Under the pieces are notes generated by a model, which did not search any database, was not told where the DNA came from, and saw only the letters and a list, made by a program, of their open reading frames with translations. Of a DNA stretch of 64,000 bases, positions 35,041 to 43,482 are shown piece by piece (the first letter of the stretch is position 1; every line of letters starts with the position of its first letter). The DNA lies in assembly GCF_019216885.1 (NCBI RefSeq), contig NZ_JAAQRC020000001.1:4312001-4376000 (forward strand). Reading direction: 5' to 3'. Origin of the DNA: Methylobacterium sp. SyP6R. Lineage in GTDB: Bacteria; Pseudomonadota; Alphaproteobacteria; Rhizobiales; Beijerinckiaceae. A program made the translations under genes and the position numbers.

Positions 35041-35349
35041 ATGCTGCTGATCGCCTGCCCTTATTGCGGCAACCGCCCGGAGACCGAGTTCCGCTGCGGC
35101 GGACAGGCCCATATCGCCCGGCCCACCGATCCGGGCACGCTCTCCGACGCGCAATGGGCCGAGCACCTGTTCGTGCGGTCCAACCCGCGCGGGGTGCATG
35201 CCGAGCGCTGGAACCACGTCCATGGCTGCGGCCGCTGGTTCAACGCGCGGCGCGACACCGTGAGCGACCGCTTCATCGAGACCTACAAGATGGGCGAGAC
35301 GCCCGCATCCACCGAAGCGACTTCCACCCAGGCAGAGGCGAGGGCGTGA
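35041..35349 (+). CDS. soxD: Sarcosine oxidase delta subunit
   Basis: Small zinc-binding subunit of 102 residues. Cys6 and Cys9 (CPYCG), and the His/Cys in HVHGCGRWF at about 59-67, are the expected metal ligands. The order soxB-soxD-soxA is the standard one. Its stop shares one base with the soxA start (TGATG). Confidence 0.93.
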   Translation: MLLIACPYCGNRPETEFRCGGQAHIARPTDPGTLSDAQWAEHLFVRSNPRGVHAERWNHVHGCGRWFNARRDTVSDRFIETYKMGETPASTEATSTQAEARA

Positions 35350-38333
35350 TGGCACAGCCGTTCAGATTGTCCCGCGGCGGTCGCATCGACCGCACGCGCC
35401 CGGTCCGCTTCACCTTCAACGGTCGCACCGTCGAGGGCTTCCACAGCGACAGCGTCGCCTCGGCGTTGCTCGCCAACGGCATCCACCTCGTCGGGCGCTC
35501 GTTCAAGTACCACCGCCCGCGCGGCATCCTGAGCCACGGCCCGGACGAGCCGAGCGCGCTGCTCTCGGTCGATCGCGGGCCCGGCCGGATCGATCCGAAC
35601 AACCGCGCCTCGGTGGTCGAGGCCCGCGACGGGCTCAAGACCCTGTCGCAGAACCACTGGCCGTCGCTCGAGCACGACATCGGCGCGGTCAACGACCTGC
35701 TCTCGACGGTCTTCGTCGCCGGCTTCTACTACAAGACCTTCATGTGGCCCCGGAAGTTCTGGGACAAGGTCTACGAGCCGTTCATCCGCGCCGCCGCGGG
35801 CCTCGGCAAGGCCCCGGCCGTGCCCGATCCCGACCGTTACGCCAACCGCCACGCCCATTGCGACGTGCTGGTGGTCGGCGCCGGCCCCGCGGGCCTCGCC
35901 GCGGCGCTGGCCGCCGCCCGCACCGGCAAGCGGGTGATCCTCGCCGACGAGGGCCCGGAGCCCGGCGGCACGCTGCTGCACGATGTCACCGCCGAGATCG
36001 AGGGGCGACCCGCCGCCGAATGGCTGAGTGCGACGCTGGCCGAACTCGATTCCCGCGAGAACGTCATCCTGCTCTCCCGCACCACCGCGTTCGGCTACTA
36101 CAACCACAACCACGTCGCGCTGGCCGAGCGGATCACCGACCACCTGCCCAATCCCGGCACGGCGCCGCGCGAGCGGCTGTGGCAGGTCCGGGCCGGCGAG
36201 GTGGTGCTGGCCGGCGGCTCGCACGAGCGACCGCTGGTCTTCGCCGACAACGACCGCCCCGGCATCCTGCTCGCCGAGAGCGCGCGGGTGTTCATCAACC
36301 GCTACGGCGTGGCGCCGGGCCGGCGGATCGTGTTCGCGACGAGCGGCGCCTCGGCCTATGCGGCGGCCCTCGACGCCAAGGCGGCGGGCCTCGCCGTGAC
36401 GCTCGTCGACCTGCGCAACGACTCCGAGTGCGGGCCCGAGCTGGCGCGCCTCAAGGCCGCCGGGGTCGAGGTCCTGACCGGCCACACCGTGATCGGCGCG
36501 AAGGGGACGAAGCGCGTCACCGGGCTGATCGTGGCGCCGGTCGACCGGGCCGGGCGCTGCGGCGCCCACCGCGTGCTCGACTGCGACTGCGTCGGCATGT
36601 CCGGCGGCTGGACCCCGGCGGTGCATCTGTTCTCGCAATCCCGCGGCAAGCTCGCCTATGACGAGCGCCTCGACGCCTTCCTGCCCGGCACCTCGGCGCA
36701 AGCCGAGCGCTCGGCGGGCGCGTCGAAGGGCACCTACGACCTGGCCGCGGTTCTCGCCGAAGGCTTCGCCGCCGGTGCGGCGGCGGCCGGCTCGGAGGAG
36801 CGCAAGACCTTCACCGCGAGCCCGACGCTGACCGGCTTCAAGCCGGTGCGGGCGATGCCGACCGATGCCGACCCGACCAAGGTCCGGGCCTTCGTCGACT
36901 TCCAGAACGACGTCACCGCCAAGGACATCAAGCTCGCGGTGCGCGAGGGCTTCCACTCGATCGAGCACGTCAAGCGGTACACCACGACCGGCATGGCGAC
37001 CGACCAGGGCAAGACCTCGAACATGAACGCGCTCGGCATCGTCGCCGGGCAGCTCGACAAGACCCTGCCGGGCGTCGGCACCACGACCTTCCGGCCGCCC
37101 TATACACCGGTGACCTTCGGCACCCTGGTCGGCCCGGCGCGCCACGCCCTGTTCGATCCGATCCGCACGACGCCGATCCACGATTGGGCGGAGGCGCAGG
37201 GCGCGACCTTCGAGAACGTCGCCCTGTGGCGCCGCGCCTGGTACTTCCCCAAGACCGGCGAGGACATCCACGCCGCGGTCGCCCGCGAATGCGAGGCGGT
37301 GCGCAAGGGGGTCGGCATCTTCGACGCCTCGACGCTGGGCAAGATCGAGGTGGTCGGCCCCGACGCGGCCGAGTTCATGAACCGGATCTACATCAACCCG
37401 TGGCTGAAGCTCGAAGTCGGGCGCTGCCGCTACGGGCTGATGCTGAAGGAGGACGGCTACATCCTCGACGACGGCGTCGTCGCCCGGATCGCGCCGGATT
37501 GCTTCCACGTCACCACCACCACCGGCGGCGCGCCCCGCGTGCTCGCCCACATGGAGGATTACCTCCAGACCGAGTGGCCGGACCTCAAGGTCTTCCTGAC
37601 CTCGACCACCGAGCAATGGGCGGTGATCGCCCTCCAGGGCCCGAAGGCCCGCGAGGTCATCGCCCCCCTGGTCGACGGGATCGACCTGTCGCCGGAGGCC
37701 TTCCCCCACATGGCGATGCGCCAGGGCACGATCTGCGGCGTGCCGACCCGCCTGTTCCGGGTCTCGTTCACCGGCGAGCTCGGCTTCGAGATCAACGTGC
37801 CGTCCGACCACGCCAAGGCGGTGTGGGAGGCGATCTGGGAGGCCGGCCAACAGCACGGCATCACCCCCTACGGCACCGAGACGATGCACGTGCTCCGGGC
37901 CGAGAAGGGCTACATCATCATCGGCCAGGAGACCGACGGCACGGTCACCCCGGACGATGTCGGCTTGGCCGGCATGATCGCCAAGGCCAAGAAGGACTTC
38001 GTCGGCAAGCGCTCGCTCACCCGGCCCGACGTGGTGGCGAGCGGCCGCAAGCAGCTCGTCGGCCTCGTCACCGACGATCCGAAGCTCGTCCTCGACGAGG
38101 GCGCGCAGATCGTCGACGATCCGGGCCAGCCGATCCCGATGCGGATGCTCGGCCACGTCACGTCGAGCTACTGGAGCCCGAATTGTGGCCGCTCCATCGC
38201 CATGGCCCTGGTGGCCGACGGGCGCGCGCTCCAGGGCCGCCCCCTGCACGTCACCACGCCGGAGGGTTTTGCCCGCGTCACCGTCGTCGATCCGGTCTTC
38301 TTCGATCCCAAAGGCGAGCGCATCCATGCTTGA
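35349..38333 (+). CDS. soxA: Sarcosine oxidase alpha subunit
   Basis: Largest subunit, 994 residues. The N-terminal ~110 residues form a 2Fe-2S-like fold without the cluster cysteines (FTFNGRTVEGFHSDSVASAL). An NAD-binding Rossmann region follows (DVLVVGAGPAGLAAALAAARTG about 174-195; read in pieces). The C-terminal half (from about 600) is the GcvT-like folate-binding domain. It transfers the oxidised methyl group to tetrahydrofolate as methylene-THF, feeding C1 metabolism. The frame continues until it overlaps soxG by 8 bp. Confidence 0.93.
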   Translation: MAQPFRLSRGGRIDRTRPVRFTFNGRTVEGFHSDSVASALLANGIHLVGRSFKYHRPRGILSHGPDEPSALLSVDRGPGRIDPNNRASVVEARDGLKTLSQNHWPSLEHDIGAVNDLLSTVFVAGFYYKTFMWPRKFWDKVYEPFIRAAAGLGKAPAVPDPDRYANRHAHCDVLVVGAGPAGLAAALAAARTGKRVILADEGPEPGGTLLHDVTAEIEGRPAAEWLSATLAELDSRENVILLSRTTAFGYYNHNHVALAERITDHLPNPGTAPRERLWQVRAGEVVLAGGSHERPLVFADNDRPGILLAESARVFINRYGVAPGRRIVFATSGASAYAAALDAKAAGLAVTLVDLRNDSECGPELARLKAAGVEVLTGHTVIGAKGTKRVTGLIVAPVDRAGRCGAHRVLDCDCVGMSGGWTPAVHLFSQSRGKLAYDERLDAFLPGTSAQAERSAGASKGTYDLAAVLAEGFAAGAAAAGSEERKTFTASPTLTGFKPVRAMPTDADPTKVRAFVDFQNDVTAKDIKLAVREGFHSIEHVKRYTTTGMATDQGKTSNMNALGIVAGQLDKTLPGVGTTTFRPPYTPVTFGTLVGPARHALFDPIRTTPIHDWAEAQGATFENVALWRRAWYFPKTGEDIHAAVARECEAVRKGVGIFDASTLGKIEVVGPDAAEFMNRIYINPWLKLEVGRCRYGLMLKEDGYILDDGVVARIAPDCFHVTTTTGGAPRVLAHMEDYLQTEWPDLKVFLTSTTEQWAVIALQGPKAREVIAPLVDGIDLSPEAFPHMAMRQGTICGVPTRLFRVSFTGELGFEINVPSDHAKAVWEAIWEAGQQHGITPYGTETMHVLRAEKGYIIIGQETDGTVTPDDVGLAGMIAKAKKDFVGKRSLTRPDVVASGRKQLVGLVTDDPKLVLDEGAQIVDDPGQPIPMRMLGHVTSSYWSPNCGRSIAMALVADGRALQGRPLHVTTPEGFARVTVVDPVFFDPKGERIHA

Positions 38334-38910
38334 GGCTCTGTACCGCACCGCCCGCGCGCTCCCCCTCGGCTGCGCGCCGGCCTCCGATCCGGCCCGCTCC
38401 GGGATCGTCATCAAGCCCGCCGGGGCCGAGGCGCGCTTCGTGCTCCGGGTCCGTGACGCCAGCGCCTCGGCGGCGGGCTTGAGCCTCGACGGGCCGATCA
38501 ACTCGCTGCGGGGCAACGACCGGCGCTGGATCGCCCGCCTCGGGCCCGACGAGTGGCTGATCGGCAGCGACGAAGCGGAAGCCGACCACCTGCCTTCGGC
38601 CATCGCGGCCGATCTCGGCGAGCGGGCGCACGCGATCGTCGACGTCTCGCACCGCAATGTCGGCATCGACGTGAGCGGCCCGTTGGCGGCGGCCGTTCTC
38701 AACGCCGGCTGCCCGCTCGATCTCGGCGACGCGGCCTTTCCGCCGGGCTCCGCCACCCGCACCCTGTTCGGCAAGGCGGAGATCGTCCTGATCCGTCATG
38801 ACGGCGCGGCGCCGCGCTACCGGGTCGAGTGCTGGCGCTCGTTCGCCGTTTACGTCCACGGCCTCCTCGCCGAGGCCTCCCTCGGGGTCGGCGATACGGC
38901 CCGGCGATGA
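38326..38910 (+). CDS. soxG: Sarcosine oxidase gamma subunit
   Basis: Subunit of 194 residues starting MLEALYRTARALPLGCAP. The segments WIARLGPDEWLIGSDE, IVDVSHRNVGIDVSGPLAA and the C-terminal YRVECWRSFAVYVHGLL are typical of SoxG. I start at ATG 38326, overlapping soxA; the longer frame upstream is the soxA region in another phase. Its stop overlaps the sdaA start as ATGA. Confidence 0.92.
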   Translation: MLEALYRTARALPLGCAPASDPARSGIVIKPAGAEARFVLRVRDASASAAGLSLDGPINSLRGNDRRWIARLGPDEWLIGSDEAEADHLPSAIAADLGERAHAIVDVSHRNVGIDVSGPLAAAVLNAGCPLDLGDAAFPPGSATRTLFGKAEIVLIRHDGAAPRYRVECWRSFAVYVHGLLAEASLGVGDTARR

Positions 38911-40259
38911 TCAGCGCCTTCGATCTGTTCAAGATCGGCATCGGCCCGTCGAGTTCGCACACGATCGGGCCGATGGTGGCGGCGCGCCGCTTCCGCGACC
39001 GCATCGCCCCGCGCCACGACGTGGCGCGGGTGACGGCCGAGATCTTCGGCTCGCTCGCCTGGACCGGGCGGGGCCACGGCACCGATGTCGCGATCGCGCT
39101 CGGGCTGCTCGGGCACGACCCGGCGACCATCGATCCCGACCGGGTCGGCGGCTACACGAAAGACCTCGCCGAAACCGGCGAGACCGGCCTGCCGGGCGTC
39201 GCCTTCGCGCCGGACAAGGACCTGATCTTCAACTTCAAGGATCTGCTGCCGCGCCACACCAACGGCATGCGGTTCCGTGCCCACGATTCCAGCGGCGCCA
39301 TCCTCGACGAGGTGGTGTGCTACTCGGTCGGCGGCGGCTTCGTCGAGAGCGAGGGCGAGGCGGTCGATGCCGGCATCGAGGCGGTGGCGGTCCCGCACCC
39401 GTTCGACAGCGGCGCCGACCTCCTGGCGATCTGCGCCGCGACCGGCCTCACCATCCCGCAGGTGCAGCGGGAGAACGAGCGCGCGCTCCGCGCCGACGAG
39501 GCGATCGATGCCGGGCTCGACGCGATCCGCGACGCGATGCTCGCCTGCATCGCCCGCGGCCTGCGGATGGACGGGGTGCTGCCCGGCGGCCTCAAGGTGC
39601 GCCGCCGCGCCCGGCGCCTGCATGCGACGCTCGACGCGAACCGGCTCTCCAACAGCCGGCCGGCCCACGAGGTGATGGACTGGATCAGCCTGTTCGCCCT
39701 GGCGGTGAACGAGGAGAACGCATCGGGCGGCCGGGTCGTCACCGCGCCGACCAACGGGGCGGCGGGCATCGTCCCGGCGGTCCTGCGCTACATCGTCGAT
39801 TTCTGTCCCGGCTGGAGCGAGGAACGCGGCCGCGACTACCTGCTGGCGGCTGCCGCGATCGGCGGCCTGATCAAGCGCCGCGCCTCGATCTCCGGCGCCG
39901 AGGTCGGGTGCCAGGGCGAGGTCGGCTCGGCCGCCGCCATGGCGGCGGCGGGGCTCGCGACGGTGCTCGGCGGCTGCCCGCGCCAGGTGGCGAACGCCGC
40001 CGAGATCGCCATGGAGCACCATCTCGGCATGACCTGCGATCCGGTCGGCGGGCTGGTCCAGGTGCCCTGCATCGAGCGCAACGCCTTCGGCGCCAACAAG
40101 GCGGTCGCCGCCGCCTCCCTGGCGCTCCACGGCGACGGCGTGCATTTCGTCAGCCTCGACCAAGTCATCGAGACGATGCGCCAGACCGGGCACGACATGC
40201 AGGACAAGTACAAGGAGACCTCGCTCGGGGGTCTCGCGGTGAACGTGGCAGCGTGCTGA
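38907..40259 (+). CDS. sdaA: L-serine dehydratase (single-chain, iron-sulfur)
   Basis: Enzyme of 450 residues converting L-serine to pyruvate and ammonia. The N-terminus FDLFKIGIGPSSSHTIGPM is the conserved start of SdaA. The cluster cysteines appear in AEVGCQGEVGSAAAMA and MTCDPVGGLVQVPCIERN in the C-terminal half. Its ATG overlaps the soxG stop. In this operon it completes the route sarcosine to glycine to serine to pyruvate, with serine hydroxymethyltransferase supplied from elsewhere. Confidence 0.92.
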   Translation: MISAFDLFKIGIGPSSSHTIGPMVAARRFRDRIAPRHDVARVTAEIFGSLAWTGRGHGTDVAIALGLLGHDPATIDPDRVGGYTKDLAETGETGLPGVAFAPDKDLIFNFKDLLPRHTNGMRFRAHDSSGAILDEVVCYSVGGGFVESEGEAVDAGIEAVAVPHPFDSGADLLAICAATGLTIPQVQRENERALRADEAIDAGLDAIRDAMLACIARGLRMDGVLPGGLKVRRRARRLHATLDANRLSNSRPAHEVMDWISLFALAVNEENASGGRVVTAPTNGAAGIVPAVLRYIVDFCPGWSEERGRDYLLAAAAIGGLIKRRASISGAEVGCQGEVGSAAAMAAAGLATVLGGCPRQVANAAEIAMEHHLGMTCDPVGGLVQVPCIERNAFGANKAVAAASLALHGDGVHFVSLDQVIETMRQTGHDMQDKYKETSLGGLAVNVAAC

Positions 40260-40332
40260 CGGGTGTTCTGCGCAATTATAGTATGTCCTCGGCGCAATAT
40301 TGCGGAGAATCGGAACGGTCCACCGCGCCAGA

Positions 40333-40757
40333 ACCCTCCCCCCTCTGCGGGGGAGGGTGCCCGGCGGAGCCGGGGCAGCGGGACGAAGTCCCGCCGAGAG
40401 GGGAACCCGCTTCCGGAAAGGTCGCGACCATGATGACGGGCGCCATACCCAGGATCGTCGCGCTGCCCCTCTCCTGCGAAGGCTAGCGTGTTCACACTTC
40501 TCGGTTCGAGAACTTCTCCCGGTGAAGGTCGCGCGCCTCTCCTCCCCCCGGCGATCCCGGGCTTGCCCGGAATCGCTGCAAGTTGTGGGGAGGAGCTGGA
40601 GGTGGGGGTGGTGCCGGATAGAGCGCAGTGGTGCCTTCTGCACCACCCCCACCCCTAACCCCTCCCCACAAGGGGGAGGGGAAAGCGCTCGAATCTACAA
40701 TGAGTTAGGCTTCAGAGACGTTGTGTGAACACGCTAGCCCGCGGAGAGGGGAGGGTT
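40333..40757. repeat. Family B palindrome, copy 1, split by an insertion
   Basis: Left arm with CCCTCCCCCCTCTGCGGGGG from about 40333, followed by the CCCGGCGGAGCCGGGGC stem that also follows the left arm of copy 2. The right part, CGCTGCCCCTCTCC... and ...GGAGAGGGGAGGGTT, is interrupted at 40481-40739 by a MITE-like element. Lies between convergent sdaA and the YbaK-type gene; the gap 40260-40887 holds no gene. Confidence 0.7.
40481..40739. mobile_element. MITE-like element with 17 bp perfect terminal inverted repeats
   Basis: 259 bp bounded by GGCTAGCGTGTTCACAC and its exact reverse complement. Inside is another long stem: TTGTGGGGAGG / CCTCCCCACAA and GGTGGGGGTGGTGC / GCACCACCCCCACC (40601-40653). 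No coding capacity. The palindromic CTAG inside the ends may itself be the target duplication, as for some IS5-type elements; no other duplication is clear. Confidence 0.65.
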
Positions 40758-40887
40758 CACGCTCTCGGCCGTCGTCCCGCACCGCACGACCTGCCGTGTC
40801 ATGGGCAGTAGCGACCCGTGGGGGGCGCAGCGGAGCCCGGAACGAGGCAGCGGGTTCGAATCGTCAAAGACCAACCGAAACAATCGC

Positions 40888-41403
40888 TCACGCACCGTCG
40901 GCGCGCGCCTCCGGCAGGGCGAACGGCGTCACCTCGTGCCCCTCGTCCCGCAGCGCGGTCACCAGGTCGCCCGGGACCAGGTTGAGGGTCCGGGTGCTCA
41001 CGAGCGGGTGGACGTTGATTCGCACCTCGTCGAGCAGGCTGTCCTGGAGGAAGACTTTCACGCCGCCCGGCGCTGCGTTGAGGGCGGCGAGCGGCGAGAC
41101 CGCGCCGCTCTCGACGCCGAGCTGCTCGCGCAACGCGTCGGCACTGGCGAAGGACAGCCCGCCCTTCGCGCCCAGCACCGACCGGAACGCCTTGAGGTCG
41201 ATGGCCGCGTCGTGGTGGAGCGTGACCAGGAAGTAGGTCTTCTTGTTGTCGCGCAGGAAAAGATTCTTGGTATGGGCGCCGGCAATGTCGCCGCAGACCG
41301 CCATCATCGCCTCGACCGTCAGAACCGGCGGATGCTCGAACAGCGTGTAGGCGATGCCGCGCTCGCGCAGCCGGACCAGGAGATCGTCGGGAGTCAGGGG
41401 CAT
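40888..41403 (-). CDS. YbaK/ProX-type aminoacyl-tRNA deacylase
   Basis: Single-domain editing protein of 171 residues (prolyl-tRNA editing ProX/PrdX group), which hydrolyses mischarged alanyl-tRNA(Pro). The motifs YTLFEHPPVLTVEAMMAV, HTKNLFLRDNKKTYFLV (catalytic-type Lys) and GLSFASADALREQLG are characteristic. I start at 41403 with GAGGAA upstream; the frame extends into etfB without support. It follows etfB by 31 bases on the same strand and may be co-transcribed, though no functional link is known. Confidence 0.88.
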   Translation of the reverse strand: MPLTPDDLLVRLRERGIAYTLFEHPPVLTVEAMMAVCGDIAGAHTKNLFLRDNKKTYFLVTLHHDAAIDLKAFRSVLGAKGGLSFASADALREQLGVESGAVSPLAALNAAPGGVKVFLQDSLLDEVRINVHPLVSTRTLNLVPGDLVTALRDEGHEVTPFALPEARADGA

Positions 41404-41434
41404 GGGTTCCTCGCGATGACGGGATGGACGGCGC

Positions 41435-42262
41435 TCAGCCGCGCGGAGAGCGGGCGGGGGCCACGACGCCGATCCCGCGCAGATAGGCCAAAATCTCCCG
41501 TGCCGCCTCGTCCGGGTCGGGATCGACGAGGAGGCGGCCGCTCGCGGCCGATCCGGACTCACCCGTCGCCGCCTTCAGGCGCTCGGCGGCCGAGCCGCCG
41601 GTGGGGGCGCCCTTCACCAGCTTGGGGCGGCGGCGGTAGGGCCGCTCCTCCCTCGCGACGGCCGGCACCGGTGTGTCGGCGGCGGCCGGATCGATTGTTC
41701 CGAGCGGCTCGATCGCTCCGCGCCGCGCCTGGCCGAAGGCGTAGGCGAGGGGGGGCGGGGCGTCGGGATGCACCGTCGCCACCACGGGGCCGCGCACCAC
41801 GACGCGCCGCAAGGCGCCGCGGCCGAGGCTCTGGTTGAGGCGCAGGGTGCCGGCCTCCTCGCCCGGCGCAACCGAGACCACGTCGGGGATCAGCGGCCGG
41901 TCGAGCAAGGCTGCCAGCGCGTAGGGAAGGATCCCGCTCTCGCCGCCGCCCTGGCCGCGCCGGCCGGCGAGCACGAGGTCGGGCGCCGTGGCGGCGAGCC
42001 GGATGGCGAGCGCCGGCACCGGATCGGCGTCCTCGCCGAGCGCGATGTGCTCGATGCGCGCGAGGCCCTGGCCGAGGGCGTCGGCGATGGCCGCGGCGTC
42101 CGGCCCGGCATGGAGGCCGTAAGGAGCTTCGAGCCCGTCACGCACTCCGCAGGCCTGAGCGAGCCCGGTCGCGATCCGGATCGCCTGCGCCTCGAGCCGC
42201 GGCAGCACGACTACGCCGGAGACCGGGTGGCGGCCGGCGGAGAGAAGCACGGCGATCCTCAC
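41435..42262 (-). CDS. etfB: Electron-transfer flavoprotein beta subunit of the dimethylglycine operon
   Basis: ETF beta-type protein of 275 residues. It starts at GTG 42262, overlapping the etfA stop as GTGA. The ETF adenine-nucleotide domain is seen in DLVLAGRRGQGGGESGILPYALAALLDRPLI, and LRLNQSLGRGALRRVVVRGPVVATV follows (both read in pieces). The C-terminus from PYRRRPKLVKGAP is peculiar to this ETF subgroup. It accepts electrons with EtfA from DgcAB. Confidence 0.88.
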   Translation of the reverse strand: MRIAVLLSAGRHPVSGVVVLPRLEAQAIRIATGLAQACGVRDGLEAPYGLHAGPDAAAIADALGQGLARIEHIALGEDADPVPALAIRLAATAPDLVLAGRRGQGGGESGILPYALAALLDRPLIPDVVSVAPGEEAGTLRLNQSLGRGALRRVVVRGPVVATVHPDAPPPLAYAFGQARRGAIEPLGTIDPAAADTPVPAVAREERPYRRRPKLVKGAPTGGSAAERLKAATGESGSAASGRLLVDPDPDEAAREILAYLRGIGVVAPARSPRG

Positions 42263-43482
42263 GAGTGATCTCCCGCCTCTTGCGCTTCCTGGGCCAGCAG
42301 CCGCAGCAGGGCCGGCATGACCGCTTGCGCGTCCTTCACGACCGCGAGCCCCGCCCGCTCGATCATCGCTGCATGCAGGTCGGTATTGACCGCGACCACA
42401 TGCTCGCAGCCGGCCACGCCCTGGAGGTGCTGCGGCGCGCCGGAGATCCCGAGCGCGAAGTAGCAGGTCGCGGCGAGTACCGTGCCCGAGGCGCCGACCT
42501 GGGACTGGCGCGGCATCAGCCCGGCATCGCACAGGACGCGGCTGGCGCCCGGGGTGGCGTGCAGCGCCGCGACGAGCTGCCGGAAGGTGTCGAGGTCGTG
42601 GATGCCGTTGCCGGCCGAGACCACGAACTCGGCGAGGCTCAGCGGCACCGTCGCCGGATCGGCCGGGATGCGCTCGGCCGACAGGATGGCGGAGGCCGGT
42701 AGGGTCGCCGGGGCGAGGTCGACCGGGAGCGGCCGCGCCTCCCGGGGCGCGCCGGCGTAATCGGCCACCGCGTCCGGCGCCACGCTGGCAAGCAGGCCGG
42801 GTGCGGCGCGCTGCTCGACCCGGCGCCCACGGGCCGGGCGTACCAGGCCGGTGGCGGCGACCACCTCGGCATTGTCGAAGAGCGGCGCCCCCATCCGCAC
42901 CGCGACCCGGCGGGCGAGGTCGCCGCCATCGAGGGATTCGGGGAACAGGACGTGGCGGGGAGAGATGACCGCGAGCGCCGCCGCGACCCTGGCGGCGCGC
43001 TGGTCGGGATCGGCCCTGGCCTCGTCGAGGACGAAATGACGATCGGCACCGGCCGGCCCGCAGTCGCCGCAGGGCCCGAGCGAGACGACGACCACGCCGC
43101 CCTCGCGCCCCGCCAGCGCCCGGGCGGCGCCGAGCACCTGGCGGTCATGGGCCGAGAGGCGGCCCCCGGCAGCATCCGGTACCACCGCGACGAGGAAGGC
43201 GGGATCCTCGACCACCAGGATCGTCGGAGCCGCCTCCGCCACCGGACGCTGCCGGGCCTCGGAGACGACCAGCCCCTCGCTGCGGACGATCTGGCCGAGA
43301 TCGTAGCGCGGGCGGTCCGCGCCGGGGACGCGCTGGCCGGCGCGCTCGGCGCGGGGATTGCGGCGCGGGCGCCCGCCCGCGGCCTTCCCCTTGGCCGTCC
43401 GGTCGTAGCGGGGCCGGGCAGTGCCGGAAGCGATCCGGATCGCCGCCCGCTCGGCGCGGGGATCGCGACGGGTCCGGGTCAT
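42259..43482 (-). CDS. etfA: Electron-transfer flavoprotein alpha subunit with duplicated N-terminus
   Basis: ETF alpha of 407 residues. The C-terminal FAD domain shows LPRQSQVGASG-like MPRQSQVGASGTVLAATCYF, followed by QHLQGVAGCEHVVAVNTDLHA. The first ~65 residues are basic and contain a tandem duplication: RRDPRAERAAIRI...RPRYDR and RRNPRAERAGQRV...RPRYDL. The start ATG (43482) overlaps the dgcB stop as ATGA. Carries electrons from dimethylglycine oxidation to the respiratory chain, via an ETF-quinone oxidoreductase not in this window. Confidence 0.88.
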   Translation of the reverse strand: MTRTRRDPRAERAAIRIASGTARPRYDRTAKGKAAGGRPRRNPRAERAGQRVPGADRPRYDLGQIVRSEGLVVSEARQRPVAEAAPTILVVEDPAFLVAVVPDAAGGRLSAHDRQVLGAARALAGREGGVVVVSLGPCGDCGPAGADRHFVLDEARADPDQRAARVAAALAVISPRHVLFPESLDGGDLARRVAVRMGAPLFDNAEVVAATGLVRPARGRRVEQRAAPGLLASVAPDAVADYAGAPREARPLPVDLAPATLPASAILSAERIPADPATVPLSLAEFVVSAGNGIHDLDTFRQLVAALHATPGASRVLCDAGLMPRQSQVGASGTVLAATCYFALGISGAPQHLQGVAGCEHVVAVNTDLHAAMIERAGLAVVKDAQAVMPALLRLLAQEAQEAGDHS

